A stretch of 64,000 nucleotides of DNA from Actinoplanes ianthinogenes (GCF_018324205.1 NZ_AP023356.1:7818501-7882500); one strand, 5' to 3'; shown: positions 7,484 to 16,086, counted from the stretch's first letter. Notes: generated from the letters alone by a model not told the origin. Program-made: numbers and translations.

Positions 7484-9742
7484 TTGCCGATCCTGGAAAC
7501 CCCCCACGCCCCGGACGCTCCGGGAACGTATCTGCTGCACTGCCGGCCCCAGGTGGTCTTCCATCTGGGGCATCTGCGGATGCTCAACGTCTTGTACCAA
7601 CTGCTGACCAACGGCAACACCGTGATAATCCTGTTGATCACGTATGACGAGCACGATCCGAACAACCGGACCATGAAACGCCGGCTCGCCGAGGACACCG
7701 AGTTGACGAAGGAGTTCTACAAGGCGTATCTCGGTTTTTCGCACCCGAATCTGCGCATCGTCACCACTGCCGAGATTCCGTCCGACGAGGCCGCCATCCG
7801 CCGGATCCAGAAGAACTACGCCGCGCTCTACGCGGAGGGCAACAGCGCCGTTCGCTACCTCGTCGACAAGCATGCTCGTCCCTGGTCGTCGCCGAACATC
7901 CTGTTCGTTCCCAAGTGCATCCAGGCGATCGAGGCGCTCGCTCCGGACGCGCTGATCGCCGGCGCCAAGCACCGGCCCATCGCGGATTGCTTCGACGCGA
8001 TCCTCGAGCGTGAGGGCCGCGGGACGACGTCATATCTTTTCGACCACTTCTACGACCTGTCGATGGCGACCGCCATGGATCACGTCCGCAGCGTTCAGAA
8101 CTACATCGACGTCAGCGATCACGAGGACCTGGTCCTGCACAAGCTGAATCTGCTCAGCGAGCAGGTCGACCGGCGCTCCACGTGGGTCTCGCACTTCTTC
8201 GACATGATTTTCGTGCCCGCTCCGGAGCGGATCAAGACCGGCATTCCGGCGGTCCATTCGTACGAGTCCGCCCGCGTGCTGGCTCTCACGAAGTTTCTGG
8301 CGAATGTGCGACACCTCATTCCGTACGCGCCGGCGGAGAAGGACCAGGTCGTCGACATCAACTGGTCGGATGCGATGTTTCGGCAGCTCGGTCCGGAGGA
8401 ACAGTCCGACGTCGAGCGCATCGCCACCTCGCTCTACGTCGGCCAGACCTATCGAAGCATCGCCATTCACAAGATCATGAAGGGTGGGAAGTCGGGCAGC
8501 CGGGTGTTCGGCGTCCGGGAGTTCGAGGACGAGAATGCCGCACGGATCGCGAATGTGTCCGTGCTCAAGGTCGGTCCCGCCGAGCACATCCTCGCTGAAC
8601 GGCGGAACTATCAGCGGTTCATCGAGCCACGCCGGACCGGCGCCTTCATGGCGGTCCGCTCCTCCGACGCGATAATCGGCAACCAGGCCGGCATCGTCTA
8701 CGACGACGCCGGTCGCTTTCTCGGCATCGAGCCGACGGGGCAGCTGGAGCCGCTGACCGCGCTGTTCACTCCCGGGCTGCTCGGGCTCGAGCGCATCCGC
8801 GAGGTTCTCGACGACCTCTACTCGCGGCATCTCCACGAGGTTCTCTACAAGCACGGCGTGCGTCGTGACGTGGCGCAGATCCGCAGGCCGCTGAACGAGT
8901 TCCTGCCCGCGGACTTCCGGGTGCTGGTCGGCACCGTGGACCGCCGGCCGGTGGGTGAGCACCCGTCAGCGCCGGTTCTGGGCTCCGACGACGTTCTCCG
9001 GGTGGGTATCCGGGTCACCGAGACGGACCTCGTGCGGTCCTTCTGCCGGGGCTACACGCTGAGCACACATCAGAAGATCGATCTGGACCTCTCAGAACTC
9101 GGCGAGCGTCAGCTGAATGTGATCGCTGTCGACGCCGAGCTGGTGGTGACCGGTGTCGTTCAGGAGACCCGCGATTCCTGGTTCCGGCGCACGCTGGGCG
9201 AGATCGGCCTGAACTATGCGGACGGCAAACTGGTTTTCAGCCCGGGCAACGCCATCGAGGATCCCGTCGCCCGGCTCGACCGGGTTCTCGATCGGGAATA
9301 TCGCAATGTCGTCATGTCGGCGATCCACGGTGACCTGCACGCGGGCAATGTGCTGTGGGGATCCGAGAAGTACGGCATCATCGATTACGGCAAGATGCGG
9401 CAGGACTGGCCGGCCCTCTACGACGCGGCATTTCTCGCCGCCGATGTGCAGTCGGCGGTCACGGCGGGACGACTCAGCCTGGCGGGCGTGCACGCGGTCG
9501 AGCAGCTCCTCGCATTCGGGACGCAGAAAGGTGACGTCCTCGTCGCCGACGATCTCCAATCCATTCTCGACCTGTTCCAATACGAGAATCAGTGCGTCGA
9601 GGTTCGTGACCTCGGGCCACGTGACCTCTACTATGCTCTCGTGGCCGCGGTTCTGCTCGGCCGCCTCAAATTCGACCTCCCCCGCCAGGAGAAACGCATG
9701 AGCGTGGCATTGGCTGATTGGTTTCTGCGGAGGGTCGCATGA
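7484..9742 (+). CDS. Nucleotidyltransferase (HIGH-type) fused to small-molecule kinase
   Basis: A 752-residue two-part protein. Residues about 15-210 resemble a class I aminoacyl-tRNA-synthetase/cytidylyltransferase Rossmann fold with a VVFHLGHLRML motif (His27, His30), the HxGH nucleotide-binding signature. From about residue 330 comes an aminoglycoside/choline-kinase-like domain: Gly-rich loop GGKSGSRVF (334-342), Lys in VLKVG (360-364), catalytic loop HGDLHAGN (615-622) and the metal-binding Asp in IIDYGK (631-636). Both catalytic halves look intact. TTG at 7484 has AAGGG upstream. It overlaps the next gene by ATGA. The family may correspond to a 'ternary complex associated' kinase-like domain from conflict-system surveys, but this cannot be confirmed here. 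Substrate unknown; codon use is visibly less GC-biased than that of neighbours. Confidence 0.6.
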   Translation: MPILETPHAPDAPGTYLLHCRPQVVFHLGHLRMLNVLYQLLTNGNTVIILLITYDEHDPNNRTMKRRLAEDTELTKEFYKAYLGFSHPNLRIVTTAEIPSDEAAIRRIQKNYAALYAEGNSAVRYLVDKHARPWSSPNILFVPKCIQAIEALAPDALIAGAKHRPIADCFDAILEREGRGTTSYLFDHFYDLSMATAMDHVRSVQNYIDVSDHEDLVLHKLNLLSEQVDRRSTWVSHFFDMIFVPAPERIKTGIPAVHSYESARVLALTKFLANVRHLIPYAPAEKDQVVDINWSDAMFRQLGPEEQSDVERIATSLYVGQTYRSIAIHKIMKGGKSGSRVFGVREFEDENAARIANVSVLKVGPAEHILAERRNYQRFIEPRRTGAFMAVRSSDAIIGNQAGIVYDDAGRFLGIEPTGQLEPLTALFTPGLLGLERIREVLDDLYSRHLHEVLYKHGVRRDVAQIRRPLNEFLPADFRVLVGTVDRRPVGEHPSAPVLGSDDVLRVGIRVTETDLVRSFCRGYTLSTHQKIDLDLSELGERQLNVIAVDAELVVTGVVQETRDSWFRRTLGEIGLNYADGKLVFSPGNAIEDPVARLDRVLDREYRNVVMSAIHGDLHAGNVLWGSEKYGIIDYGKMRQDWPALYDAAFLAADVQSAVTAGRLSLAGVHAVEQLLAFGTQKGDVLVADDLQSILDLFQYENQCVEVRDLGPRDLYYALVAAVLLGRLKFDLPRQEKRMSVALADWFLRRVA

Positions 9743-10200
9743 CGTCGCCGGTGAACGCATATCCCGATCTGGTGATCTGCTATTCGGTGGAGCAGGGGCA
9801 GAGTGAGAGCCTGCGCAAACGGATAGAACAGATCACCGAGGGCGCGGCTGACCATGGTCTGTCCACTTTCGCCCACGTCCGTGACGTCCAGGGCTGGGAA
9901 ATCGGTGAGATCGATTACCGGGAAGCCTTCGCCAAGGTCATCGAACGGATCAGGACCGCTCGCGGTGTGGTTCTCGATCTGACCTCGCACGCCGGCGCGG
10001 CTCGCACCGGCTTGAGCGTCGAGGCGGGTGGAGCGCTGGCTTTGGGCAAGCCGATCATCGCGATCTGGCGGCAGCCGGATCGGCCGGAAAAGATCCTGTC
10101 GGTCGCGAGTGTCTCCGGAGGCTACGAAGAAGGTGAATCCCTGCGTAAGCTGACATCGATGCTGATCTGTCAGCTTGAGAGTGAGCTGGCACTCGTCTGA
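9739..10200 (+). CDS. Nucleoside 2-deoxyribosyltransferase-like protein
   Basis: Small Rossmann-like protein of 153 residues resembling nucleoside 2-deoxyribosyltransferases and related base-excising (DRHyd-type) domains. Signature features are DYREAFAKVIERIRTARGVVLDLT (59-82) and GLSVEAGGALALGKPIIAIW (91-110), where Glu95 sits where the family's catalytic nucleophile normally does in 'fElGyAxalGkPvi'. ATG at 9739 was chosen because it overlaps the upstream stop (ATGA) and has GCGGAGGG at 9727-9733. Such enzymes cleave or transfer N-glycosidic bonds; in this cassette the substrate is probably a nucleotide or nucleoside related to that handled by the NUDIX and kinase proteins. Function not proven. 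Confidence 0.6.
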   Translation: MTSPVNAYPDLVICYSVEQGQSESLRKRIEQITEGAADHGLSTFAHVRDVQGWEIGEIDYREAFAKVIERIRTARGVVLDLTSHAGAARTGLSVEAGGALALGKPIIAIWRQPDRPEKILSVASVSGGYEEGESLRKLTSMLICQLESELALV

Positions 10201-10221
10201 TGGAGTGCGAGGGAGCGGGCG

Positions 10222-11628
10222 TTGATAGATCTTCTGCTCGTCAATGCGCCGGTGCATGATTACGCTCATTACCCGCGGACCTCGACACCGCACTCGCCAC
10301 CACTCGGGATTCTTTCCATCGCGACCGCGGCCGACCGGGCCGGGTTCCGTGTCGAAGTGCTCGACGCGGAACTCGAAAGGCTTTCGCCCGAGGCTATCGT
10401 CGAGGCGGTTCGTGCGCGCCGGCCGAGATGGGTCGGCATCAATTCGTTCTCGATAAACATCGACATCGTCAGCCGGATCGTCGGGCTGGTTTGCCAGGAG
10501 CCGACCCGGGTGGTCGTCGGTGGCCCCCACATCACGAACGTCTCGGACGAGCTCGTCGCCAAGCAGTTCGGACCCCGGGCCGTCTACGTGCGAGGCGACG
10601 GTGAGCGAGCGGTCCTCGAACTGATCGGAGGTGCCGATCCGGCCGGCGTCCCGGGAGTCCTGACCGGAAAGGCGGCGGGGCTTCCCGGTGCCGCCATGAT
10701 ATCGACGTCGATCACCGTCCGGCCGACGTATGTCGATGTCACCGCCATGCCGATGATCGACCGGCGATTCAGCCGGGGTGAGCCGTTCGAAAGGTTGGGC
10801 CGGCGCTGGTACGGCCTGACGATGAGCCGGGGCTGCCTTTTCCGCTGCGCGTTCTGTGCGGGAAGCAGCCACAGCAGCGGCATTCCGTACCGGGTGAGTT
10901 CCTACGACAGCGTGTTCCGTGAGGTCGACTATCTCGTCGGGCTCGGCGCGACCGGAATCAGGGTCTTCGACGACCTCCCCTTCAAGGGCAAACGGCCGCT
11001 GCTCGATTTTCTCGGCCAGGCGCACCGGCGATACGGCGATCGGCTCGCCTGGGAACTCAGTTTTCCGCTTCAGTACGGCGTCGGCCTGAGCGCCGACGAG
11101 TGGCGGCACCTGTCCGAGTACGGCCTGGCCACGGTCATCTCCGGGGTCGAGGCGGCCGACATGACGCTGCGATACCAGTTGGGGAAACGCGTCACCGACG
11201 GCCGGATCTGGGACATCGTGAACGGCGCCGCCCGAAGCGGAATCGATCTCCGGTTCTACTTCATCATCGGGCTTCCCGGCGAGTCACGTGAGTCGACCGA
11301 ACAGACACTGTCCTTCGCACGTGATCTGGCGTCGGTCGGCTCCCGCAGCGGCCGGCAGGGTGTGCGGTGCCTCGTGTTCGGTTACAAGCCGATGCCCGGG
11401 TCGGCGCTGTGGGCTGATCTGCTGCGTGCCGGGCACACGGAAGAGGAACTGCTGAGCTTCACGGACTTCACGCTGACCGTGCCGGAGTTCCAGAAACACG
11501 CCTGGCGGTCGTCTCTCACGCTCTCCGAGCTGAACCCCGAGGAGATCTCGCAGATGATCGACGAGTTCTATGTCCAGACGCAGACGTTCAACTCGGATCT
11601 CATGACGACCGACTCGCCGATGGTGTGA
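10222..11628 (+). CDS. B12-binding-type radical SAM enzyme
   Basis: Radical S-adenosylmethionine protein of 468 residues. Residues 1-140 form a cobalamin-binding-like domain (PPLGILSIATAADRAG, GGPHIT at 100-105, RGDGERAVLEL), without the DxHxxG motif of base-on binders. The radical SAM barrel follows, with RGCLFRCAFC giving Cys205, Cys209 and Cys212 of the CxxxCxxC cluster motif, and FYFIIGLPGESRESTEQT typical of the family. Members methylate unreactive carbons or rearrange small molecules, RNA or peptides. TTG start at 10222 with GGGAG at 10211-10215. It is the last gene of the four-gene cassette, ending before a terminator. No riboswitch was seen upstream. Confidence 0.82.
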   Translation: MIDLLLVNAPVHDYAHYPRTSTPHSPPLGILSIATAADRAGFRVEVLDAELERLSPEAIVEAVRARRPRWVGINSFSINIDIVSRIVGLVCQEPTRVVVGGPHITNVSDELVAKQFGPRAVYVRGDGERAVLELIGGADPAGVPGVLTGKAAGLPGAAMISTSITVRPTYVDVTAMPMIDRRFSRGEPFERLGRRWYGLTMSRGCLFRCAFCAGSSHSSGIPYRVSSYDSVFREVDYLVGLGATGIRVFDDLPFKGKRPLLDFLGQAHRRYGDRLAWELSFPLQYGVGLSADEWRHLSEYGLATVISGVEAADMTLRYQLGKRVTDGRIWDIVNGAARSGIDLRFYFIIGLPGESRESTEQTLSFARDLASVGSRSGRQGVRCLVFGYKPMPGSALWADLLRAGHTEEELLSFTDFTLTVPEFQKHAWRSSLTLSELNPEEISQMIDEFYVQTQTFNSDLMTTDSPMV

Positions 11629-11672
11629 CCTCGCGCGTTCGGGGCGAGGCACGGAGCGTACGGGCGGTCGTC

Positions 11673-11697
11673 TCGCCGGGCGGGAGCCGCCCGGCGA
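11673..11697. terminator. Terminator between the radical SAM gene and the MMPL gene
   Basis: Perfect 11-bp stem TCGCCGGGCGG / CCGCCCGGCGA with a 3-base loop, between convergent stops at 11628 and 11713. A second weaker hairpin (CCTCGC / GCGAGG) lies at 11629-11649, immediately after the radical SAM stop. Confidence 0.75.
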
Positions 11698-11712
11698 AAC
11701 AACGGGCGACGA

Positions 11713-13746
11713 TCAGCCGCGCTCGGCCGGCTCGGTCAGTTTCGTGCGGTCGACCGCGTCCCAATCGGCCCGGGCCGACGGTTTCGGCTGCTCGGCCGTC
11801 ACCGCCTGCGGACGGCCCGGCCACCAGAACCGGTCACCGAGGATGGTGGCCAAGGCCGGGACCAGCACGGTACGCACCAGCAGGGTGTCCAGCAGCACGC
11901 CGATCATCACGATCACGCCGATCTGGGTCAGCGTGATCACCGGCAGCACGCCGAGCACCGCGAACACCGCCGCCAGCAGGATCCCGGCACTGGTGATCAC
12001 CGCGCCGGTGACCGCGACGGCGTGCACCATGCCGTCCTTGGTGCCGCGCTTGCCGGCCTCCTCCCGGGCCCGGGTGACCAGGAAGATGTTGTAGTCCACC
12101 CCGAGTGCGACCAGGAACAGGAACGAGAAGAGCGGCACCTGGTTGTCCAGCGCGTGGCCGAACAGGAACGACCCGGCGCCCAGCGCGGCCGCGAAGCTGA
12201 TGATCACCGTGACGATCAGCAGCAGCGGCGCGACCAGCGCCCGCAGCAGCACCACCAGCACCAGCAGGACCACGAGCAGGATCACCGGCACGATCACCCG
12301 CAGGTCGTGCCGGGTGGCGTCGCGGGTGTCCAGGCTGGTCGCCACGCTGCCGCCGACCAGGGCCGTGTCGTCGAGCTCGGCGCGCAGCGCGCGGATCGCG
12401 TCGTACGCCTCGCCGGTGTCCGGCGCCGCGTTCAGGATCACCTGGATGCTCGCCTGGGTGGCGTTCTGCTCGGCGATCCGGGCCTGCGCCACCCCGTCGG
12501 TGGCGGACACCGTGGCGAGCACCGCCTGCGCCCGGTCCGGGCTGGTCAGCACCACGGTCGGGCTGGCCGCACCGGCCGGGAAGTACTGCGACAGGGTCTC
12601 CAGGCCGGCCACCGACTCGGACTTGACCCGGAACTGCTCGGTCTGCGACAGGCCGAGCCGGGTGCCGAGCCCGCCGGCCGACAGCACGCCCAGGATGATC
12701 ACCGAGGCGACGGTGACCGCGACCGGCTTGCGGGAGACCGCCCGGCCGACCCGCGCCCAGACGCCCGTCTCCGCCTCCACACCGGCCTGCCCGACCCGCG
12801 GCACGAACGGCCAGAACAGCCCGCGCCCGCAGACCACCAGCGCGGCCGGCAGCACCACCAGCGCGAAGATCGCGGCGACCGCGATCCCTGCGGCGGCCGT
12901 GACGCCGAGCGACACGTTGCTCTCCAGGCTGGCCAGCAGCAGGGTGAGCAGGCTCAGGATGACCGTGCCGGCGCTGGCCGCGATGGCCGGCCCGGCGCCG
13001 CGCAGCGCCCGGCGCATCGCGACGAACCGGTCCTCGTGGCCGTGCAGCTCCTCCCGGTATCGCGAGATCAGCAGCAGCGCGTAGTCGGTCCCGGCGCCGA
13101 ACACCAGCACCGTCACGATGCCGGTGGTGGAGCCGCTGACCGGCAGGCCGGTGTGCTGCGAGAGCAGCGCGATGATGCCGGTGGTGACCCGGTCGGCGAG
13201 CCCGACCACGACGAGCGGGACCAGCCAGAGCAGCGGGCTGCGGTAGGTGACCAGCAGCAGCACCGCGACCACCACCACGGTGACCAGCAGCAGCCGGGTG
13301 TTCGCCCCGGTGAAGCTGTCGGCCAGGTCGGCGGTGAACCCGGCGCCGCCGGTGACCTGCGCGGTCACCCCGGCGGGCAGGCCCTGGCGGGCCTTGGCGC
13401 GCAGGTCGGCGACCTGCTGGATGGTCTCCTCGGAGGAGAGGCCGGCGGGCAGCGGCACCGAGATGATCGCGGCCTTCCGGTCCTGGCTCACGATCGGCCG
13501 GCCGAGCGGCTGGACCGCGGCCAGGTCGGCGTCGGTGAGCGCCGCACCGCCCTTGGCGACCACCACCAGCGCGGCGGTGGTCCGGCCGGACGGCAACTGT
13601 TTCTGCAGCTGAGCCACCCGGGTGGACTCGGCGGACGACGGCAACGATGCGTTCGGGTCGTTGGTGACCTTGGTCGACCCGGAGAGGCCGATCACCAGAC
13701 CGCCGAGCACCAGGGCCAGGAGCAGGGATGCCCATGCCCGTCTCAT
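11713..13746 (-). CDS. MMPL-family RND exporter
   Basis: Proton-driven RND transporter of the MmpL type (677 residues, about 12 membrane helices as two repeats). Each half has a large outside loop after the first helix and a helix cluster containing VLVFGAGTDYALLLISRYREEL (first half) and LFLVALGVDYNIFLVTRAREE (second half), the MMPL proton-relay signatures. Start ATG at 13746 has GGAGG just upstream; an ATG at 13776 would place the operator dyad inside the gene and lacks a ribosome site, so it was rejected. It is divergent from a MarR gene sharing a perfect palindrome, so MarR-repressed export of a toxic compound or lipid is likely. Confidence 0.92.
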   Translation of the reverse strand: MRRAWASLLLALVLGGLVIGLSGSTKVTNDPNASLPSSAESTRVAQLQKQLPSGRTTAALVVVAKGGAALTDADLAAVQPLGRPIVSQDRKAAIISVPLPAGLSSEETIQQVADLRAKARQGLPAGVTAQVTGGAGFTADLADSFTGANTRLLLVTVVVVAVLLLVTYRSPLLWLVPLVVVGLADRVTTGIIALLSQHTGLPVSGSTTGIVTVLVFGAGTDYALLLISRYREELHGHEDRFVAMRRALRGAGPAIAASAGTVILSLLTLLLASLESNVSLGVTAAAGIAVAAIFALVVLPAALVVCGRGLFWPFVPRVGQAGVEAETGVWARVGRAVSRKPVAVTVASVIILGVLSAGGLGTRLGLSQTEQFRVKSESVAGLETLSQYFPAGAASPTVVLTSPDRAQAVLATVSATDGVAQARIAEQNATQASIQVILNAAPDTGEAYDAIRALRAELDDTALVGGSVATSLDTRDATRHDLRVIVPVILLVVLLVLVVLLRALVAPLLLIVTVIISFAAALGAGSFLFGHALDNQVPLFSFLFLVALGVDYNIFLVTRAREEAGKRGTKDGMVHAVAVTGAVITSAGILLAAVFAVLGVLPVITLTQIGVIVMIGVLLDTLLVRTVLVPALATILGDRFWWPGRPQAVTAEQPKPSARADWDAVDRTKLTEPAERG

Positions 13747-13762
13747 TGAATCCTCCAAGATA

Positions 13763-13787
13763 AAGAATCTCGACAATCGAGATTCTT
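13763..13787. promoter_or_regulatory. MarR operator between mmpL and marR
   Basis: Perfect inverted repeat AAGAATCTCGA / TCGAGATTCTT with a 3-base spacer, in the divergent 75-bp gap between the MMPL gene and the MarR gene. Position and symmetry fit a MarR-dimer operator governing both genes. Its low GC stands out against the background. Confidence 0.75.
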
Positions 13788-13821
13788 ACCCACGGGGACG
13801 GAATCTGCAACACTGGGCCTC

Positions 13822-14310
13822 GTGGAGGACCAGAAAGACCAACCGGCGGAACGGCAGCGGCTGCGCTCCCGGCTCGTCGACCTGCTCAACTCGTATGCCA
13901 GCGAGGCCAACCACATCGGGCATGCGTTCGCCGGGCGCCACCATCTGCACGGCCCCGACCTGCACGCGCTGCTCGCCGTGATGCACGCGGAACGGGCCGG
14001 CGCGCCGCTGACCCCGGGCCGGCTGGGCGAGGCGATGGGCCTCTCCTCCGGGGCCACCACGGCGATGATCGACCGCCTGGAGCGGGCCGGGCACCTGCGC
14101 CGCAGCCGGGAGAGCTCCGACCGCCGGGTGGTGCATCTGCGTTACGGCGACACCGGGATGGCGCTGGCGCAGGCGTTCTTCACCCCGCTCGCGCCGCGCA
14201 CCGACGCGGTGATGGCCCAGTTCGACGTGGCCGAGCTCCAGGTGGTGGAGCGGTTCGTGCAGGGCATGGTCGACTCGCTGTCCGGATACCGCGACGAGCT
14301 GCGCTCGTAG
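13822..14310 (+). CDS. MarR-family regulator
   Basis: Dimeric winged-helix regulator of 162 residues. The HTH reads LTPGRLGEAMGLSSGATTAMIDRLERAGHL (about 62-92), followed by the wing RRSRESSDRRVVHLRYGDTG with the conserved Asp-Arg pair. GTG start at 13822. It is divergently transcribed from an MMPL exporter with a perfect palindrome in the gap, so it probably represses the exporter and itself until it binds a ligand. Confidence 0.9.
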   Translation: MEDQKDQPAERQRLRSRLVDLLNSYASEANHIGHAFAGRHHLHGPDLHALLAVMHAERAGAPLTPGRLGEAMGLSSGATTAMIDRLERAGHLRRSRESSDRRVVHLRYGDTGMALAQAFFTPLAPRTDAVMAQFDVAELQVVERFVQGMVDSLSGYRDELRS

Positions 14311-14385
14311 GTCGTCCGAAGACGCAACTGGGCCGCAACGCGCGGTTCGCCAAAGTCGGCCGGTCGCCGGCCGATCAGCAGCCTC

Positions 14386-15240
14386 GTGCGAACCGAGCCC
14401 CTCCTTTCCCAGGCCGACGACCTGCTCGCCCGTGGTCGTGCGGCGAACGCCGCCCACCTGCTCGCGCCGATCGTCGGCCGGCAGCCGGAGAACGTCGAGG
14501 CCTGGCACCGGATGGCTCGCGCGCACCTGGACATGGGCGACCTGGACGGGGCGCTGCGCTCGGCCACCGCGGCCTGGCACCTCGACCCGCACGGCCCGGA
14601 GACGCTCTACTGGCTGAGCCGGGCCGCCACCGAGCTGGGCCGGCACCGCGAGGCGGTCGACGCCGCGGCCGCCGCCTGCCGCGAGGACCCGGGCAACCCG
14701 CGGCTGCACAACCGGCTCGCCCAGGCGCAGCTCGCGGCCGGCCGGGTCGGTGACGCCCTGGACGGCCTGAAGATCGCCGTCGAACTGGCCGGCTACGACG
14801 CGGACCTGCACGTCACGCTCGGCCGGGCGATGTTCGCTGCCGGCCGCCCGCTGAGCGCCCGCGAGTCGATCAACCGGGCGCTGGCCCTGGAGCCCGGCCA
14901 CCACGGCGCGCACCGGGCCCTGGCCCTCTTCGAGATCGCGATGGAGTCCGTGGTGGACGCGTCGTCGCTGGCCCAGGCCGCCGACGAGTTCGCCGAGTCG
15001 ATGCGGGTCGGCCCGCACGGCCGGGTCGACGAGCGCGCGATCCTGGCTCGCGACGCGATCGGGTACGCCGCCCGGGTCACGGTGAGCTGGTGCCTGATCT
15101 TCCTACTCGCGCTGGCGGTGCTGGGCGCCACCTCGATCGTCGCGGTCCCGGCCGGCCTCTACGTGGCCCTGCTCGCCTTCGGCGCCTCCGCCGCCTGCGC
15201 CGCGGTCCTGTTCCGCCCGTCCCTCGCCCGCCGCTTCTGA
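14386..15240 (+). CDS. TPR-repeat membrane protein
   Basis: Protein of 284 residues. Residues 1-205 are tetratricopeptide repeats (units such as ENVEAWHRMARAHLDMGDLDGALRSA and GPETLYWLSRAATELGRHREAVDAA), a scaffold for protein-protein contacts. The C-terminal 60 residues form two membrane helices (VTVSWCLIFLLALAVLGAT and AGLYVALLAFGASAACAAVLF). GTG start at 14386. No operon partner is obvious. The topology suggests a cytoplasmic TPR domain tethered to the membrane; partner unknown. Confidence 0.75.
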   Translation: MRTEPLLSQADDLLARGRAANAAHLLAPIVGRQPENVEAWHRMARAHLDMGDLDGALRSATAAWHLDPHGPETLYWLSRAATELGRHREAVDAAAAACREDPGNPRLHNRLAQAQLAAGRVGDALDGLKIAVELAGYDADLHVTLGRAMFAAGRPLSARESINRALALEPGHHGAHRALALFEIAMESVVDASSLAQAADEFAESMRVGPHGRVDERAILARDAIGYAARVTVSWCLIFLLALAVLGATSIVAVPAGLYVALLAFGASAACAAVLFRPSLARRF

Positions 15241-15270
15241 CCCGGCCAAGACGCCAGACAGCCCAACCCC

Positions 15271-15590
15271 GGGCTGGTGCTCATGGCCCTATTCCCCGCC
15301 CGGATAGGGCCACCAGGGCCAGCCCGTGACGGTCGGGCTGGTGCTCATGGCCCTGTTCCGTGCGCGGGTGGGGCTGTCAGGGCCAGCCCGTGACGGTCGG
15401 GCTGGTGCTCATGGCCCTATTCCGCGCCCGGATAGGGCTGTCAGGGCCAGCCCGTAACGGTCGGGCTGGTGCTCATGGCCCTATTCCGTACCCGGATAGG
15501 GCTGTCAGGGCCAGCCCGTAACGGTCGGGCTGGTGCTCATGGCCCTATTCCGTACCCGGATGGGGCCACCAGGGCCAGCCCGTAACCGCA
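15271..15590. repeat. Array A: five tandem 64-bp hairpin units
   Basis: Five head-to-tail units starting at 15271, 15335, 15399, 15463 and 15527, each 64 bp. Every unit is a nested dyad: outer GGGCTGG / CCAGCCC around inner GCCCTAT / ATAGGGC. It fills the gap between the convergent TPR and marR genes and holds no plausible gene. Related arrays lie at 28706-28990 and 51122-51752. There are no unique spacers, so it is not CRISPR. Confidence 0.92.
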
Positions 15591-15593
15591 GAC

Positions 15594-15998
15594 TCAGGCG
15601 AGCTTGCGCAGGATTCGGCCCAGCTCGGCGCGATCCTCCGCGGACAACGTGGTGAACAGGCGCTCACTGGCCGCTGCCCGGGCCGCCCGCACCCCCTCAC
15701 CCGTGGCGCGCCCCTGATCGGTGAGCGTCACCAGCGTCGCCCGCCGATCAGCCGGGTCCGGCCGGCGCTCCGCCAGGCCACGCTGCTGGAGGTCGTCGAC
15801 GACCTCGGTCGCCGAGCGCGGGGCGATCCGGAGGTGCTCGGCGAGCGTGCTGAGCCGCATCTCACCATGCCCGAGCAGCACGTTCAGCGCACGGAACTGG
15901 GACGGGGCGATGCCCCACGGCTCCATCTCGCGTTTGGCGTGCTCGCGCAGCCGCCGGCTGACCGCCCAGAACGCCTCGTGCAACGACTCTTCCTCCAC
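15594..15998 (-). CDS. MarR-family regulator of the adjacent ABC exporter
   Basis: Winged-helix regulator of 134 residues with HTH MRLSTLAEHLRIAPRSATEVVDDLQQRGL and wing RRPDPADRRATLVTLTDQG. GTG start at 15998. It is divergent from an ABC exporter gene, with a symmetric site at 16028-16044 in the short gap. The arrangement is the usual one for a MarR repressor controlling its own gene and a drug or metabolite exporter. Confidence 0.9.
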   Translation of the reverse strand: MEEESLHEAFWAVSRRLREHAKREMEPWGIAPSQFRALNVLLGHGEMRLSTLAEHLRIAPRSATEVVDDLQQRGLAERRPDPADRRATLVTLTDQGRATGEGVRAARAAASERLFTTLSAEDRAELGRILRKLA

Positions 15999-16027
15999 GG
16001 GAACAACTTAACAGCGATTACCGTTGC

Positions 16028-16044
16028 TACCTCATGTTGAGGTA
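16028..16044. promoter_or_regulatory. MarR operator candidate before the ABC exporter
   Basis: Inverted repeat TACCTCA / TGAGGTA with a 3-base spacer, plus a further half-site ACCTCA at 16045-16050, located between the divergent MarR and ABC exporter genes. Likely bound by the regulator at 15594-15998. Confidence 0.65.
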
Positions 16045-16086
16045 ACCTCACTTTGTTCACGGAGGCGTACGGGAAAGGGTTTGAAT

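Noticed and set aside
13747..13776. Upstream start of the MMPL gene at 13776
   Set aside because: It lacks a ribosome site and would include half of the operator dyad in the coding region; ATG 13746 has GGAGG.
15271..15590. CRISPR array
   Set aside because: Units are repeated along their whole length; there are no unique spacers and no cas genes nearby. The same holds for arrays B and C.
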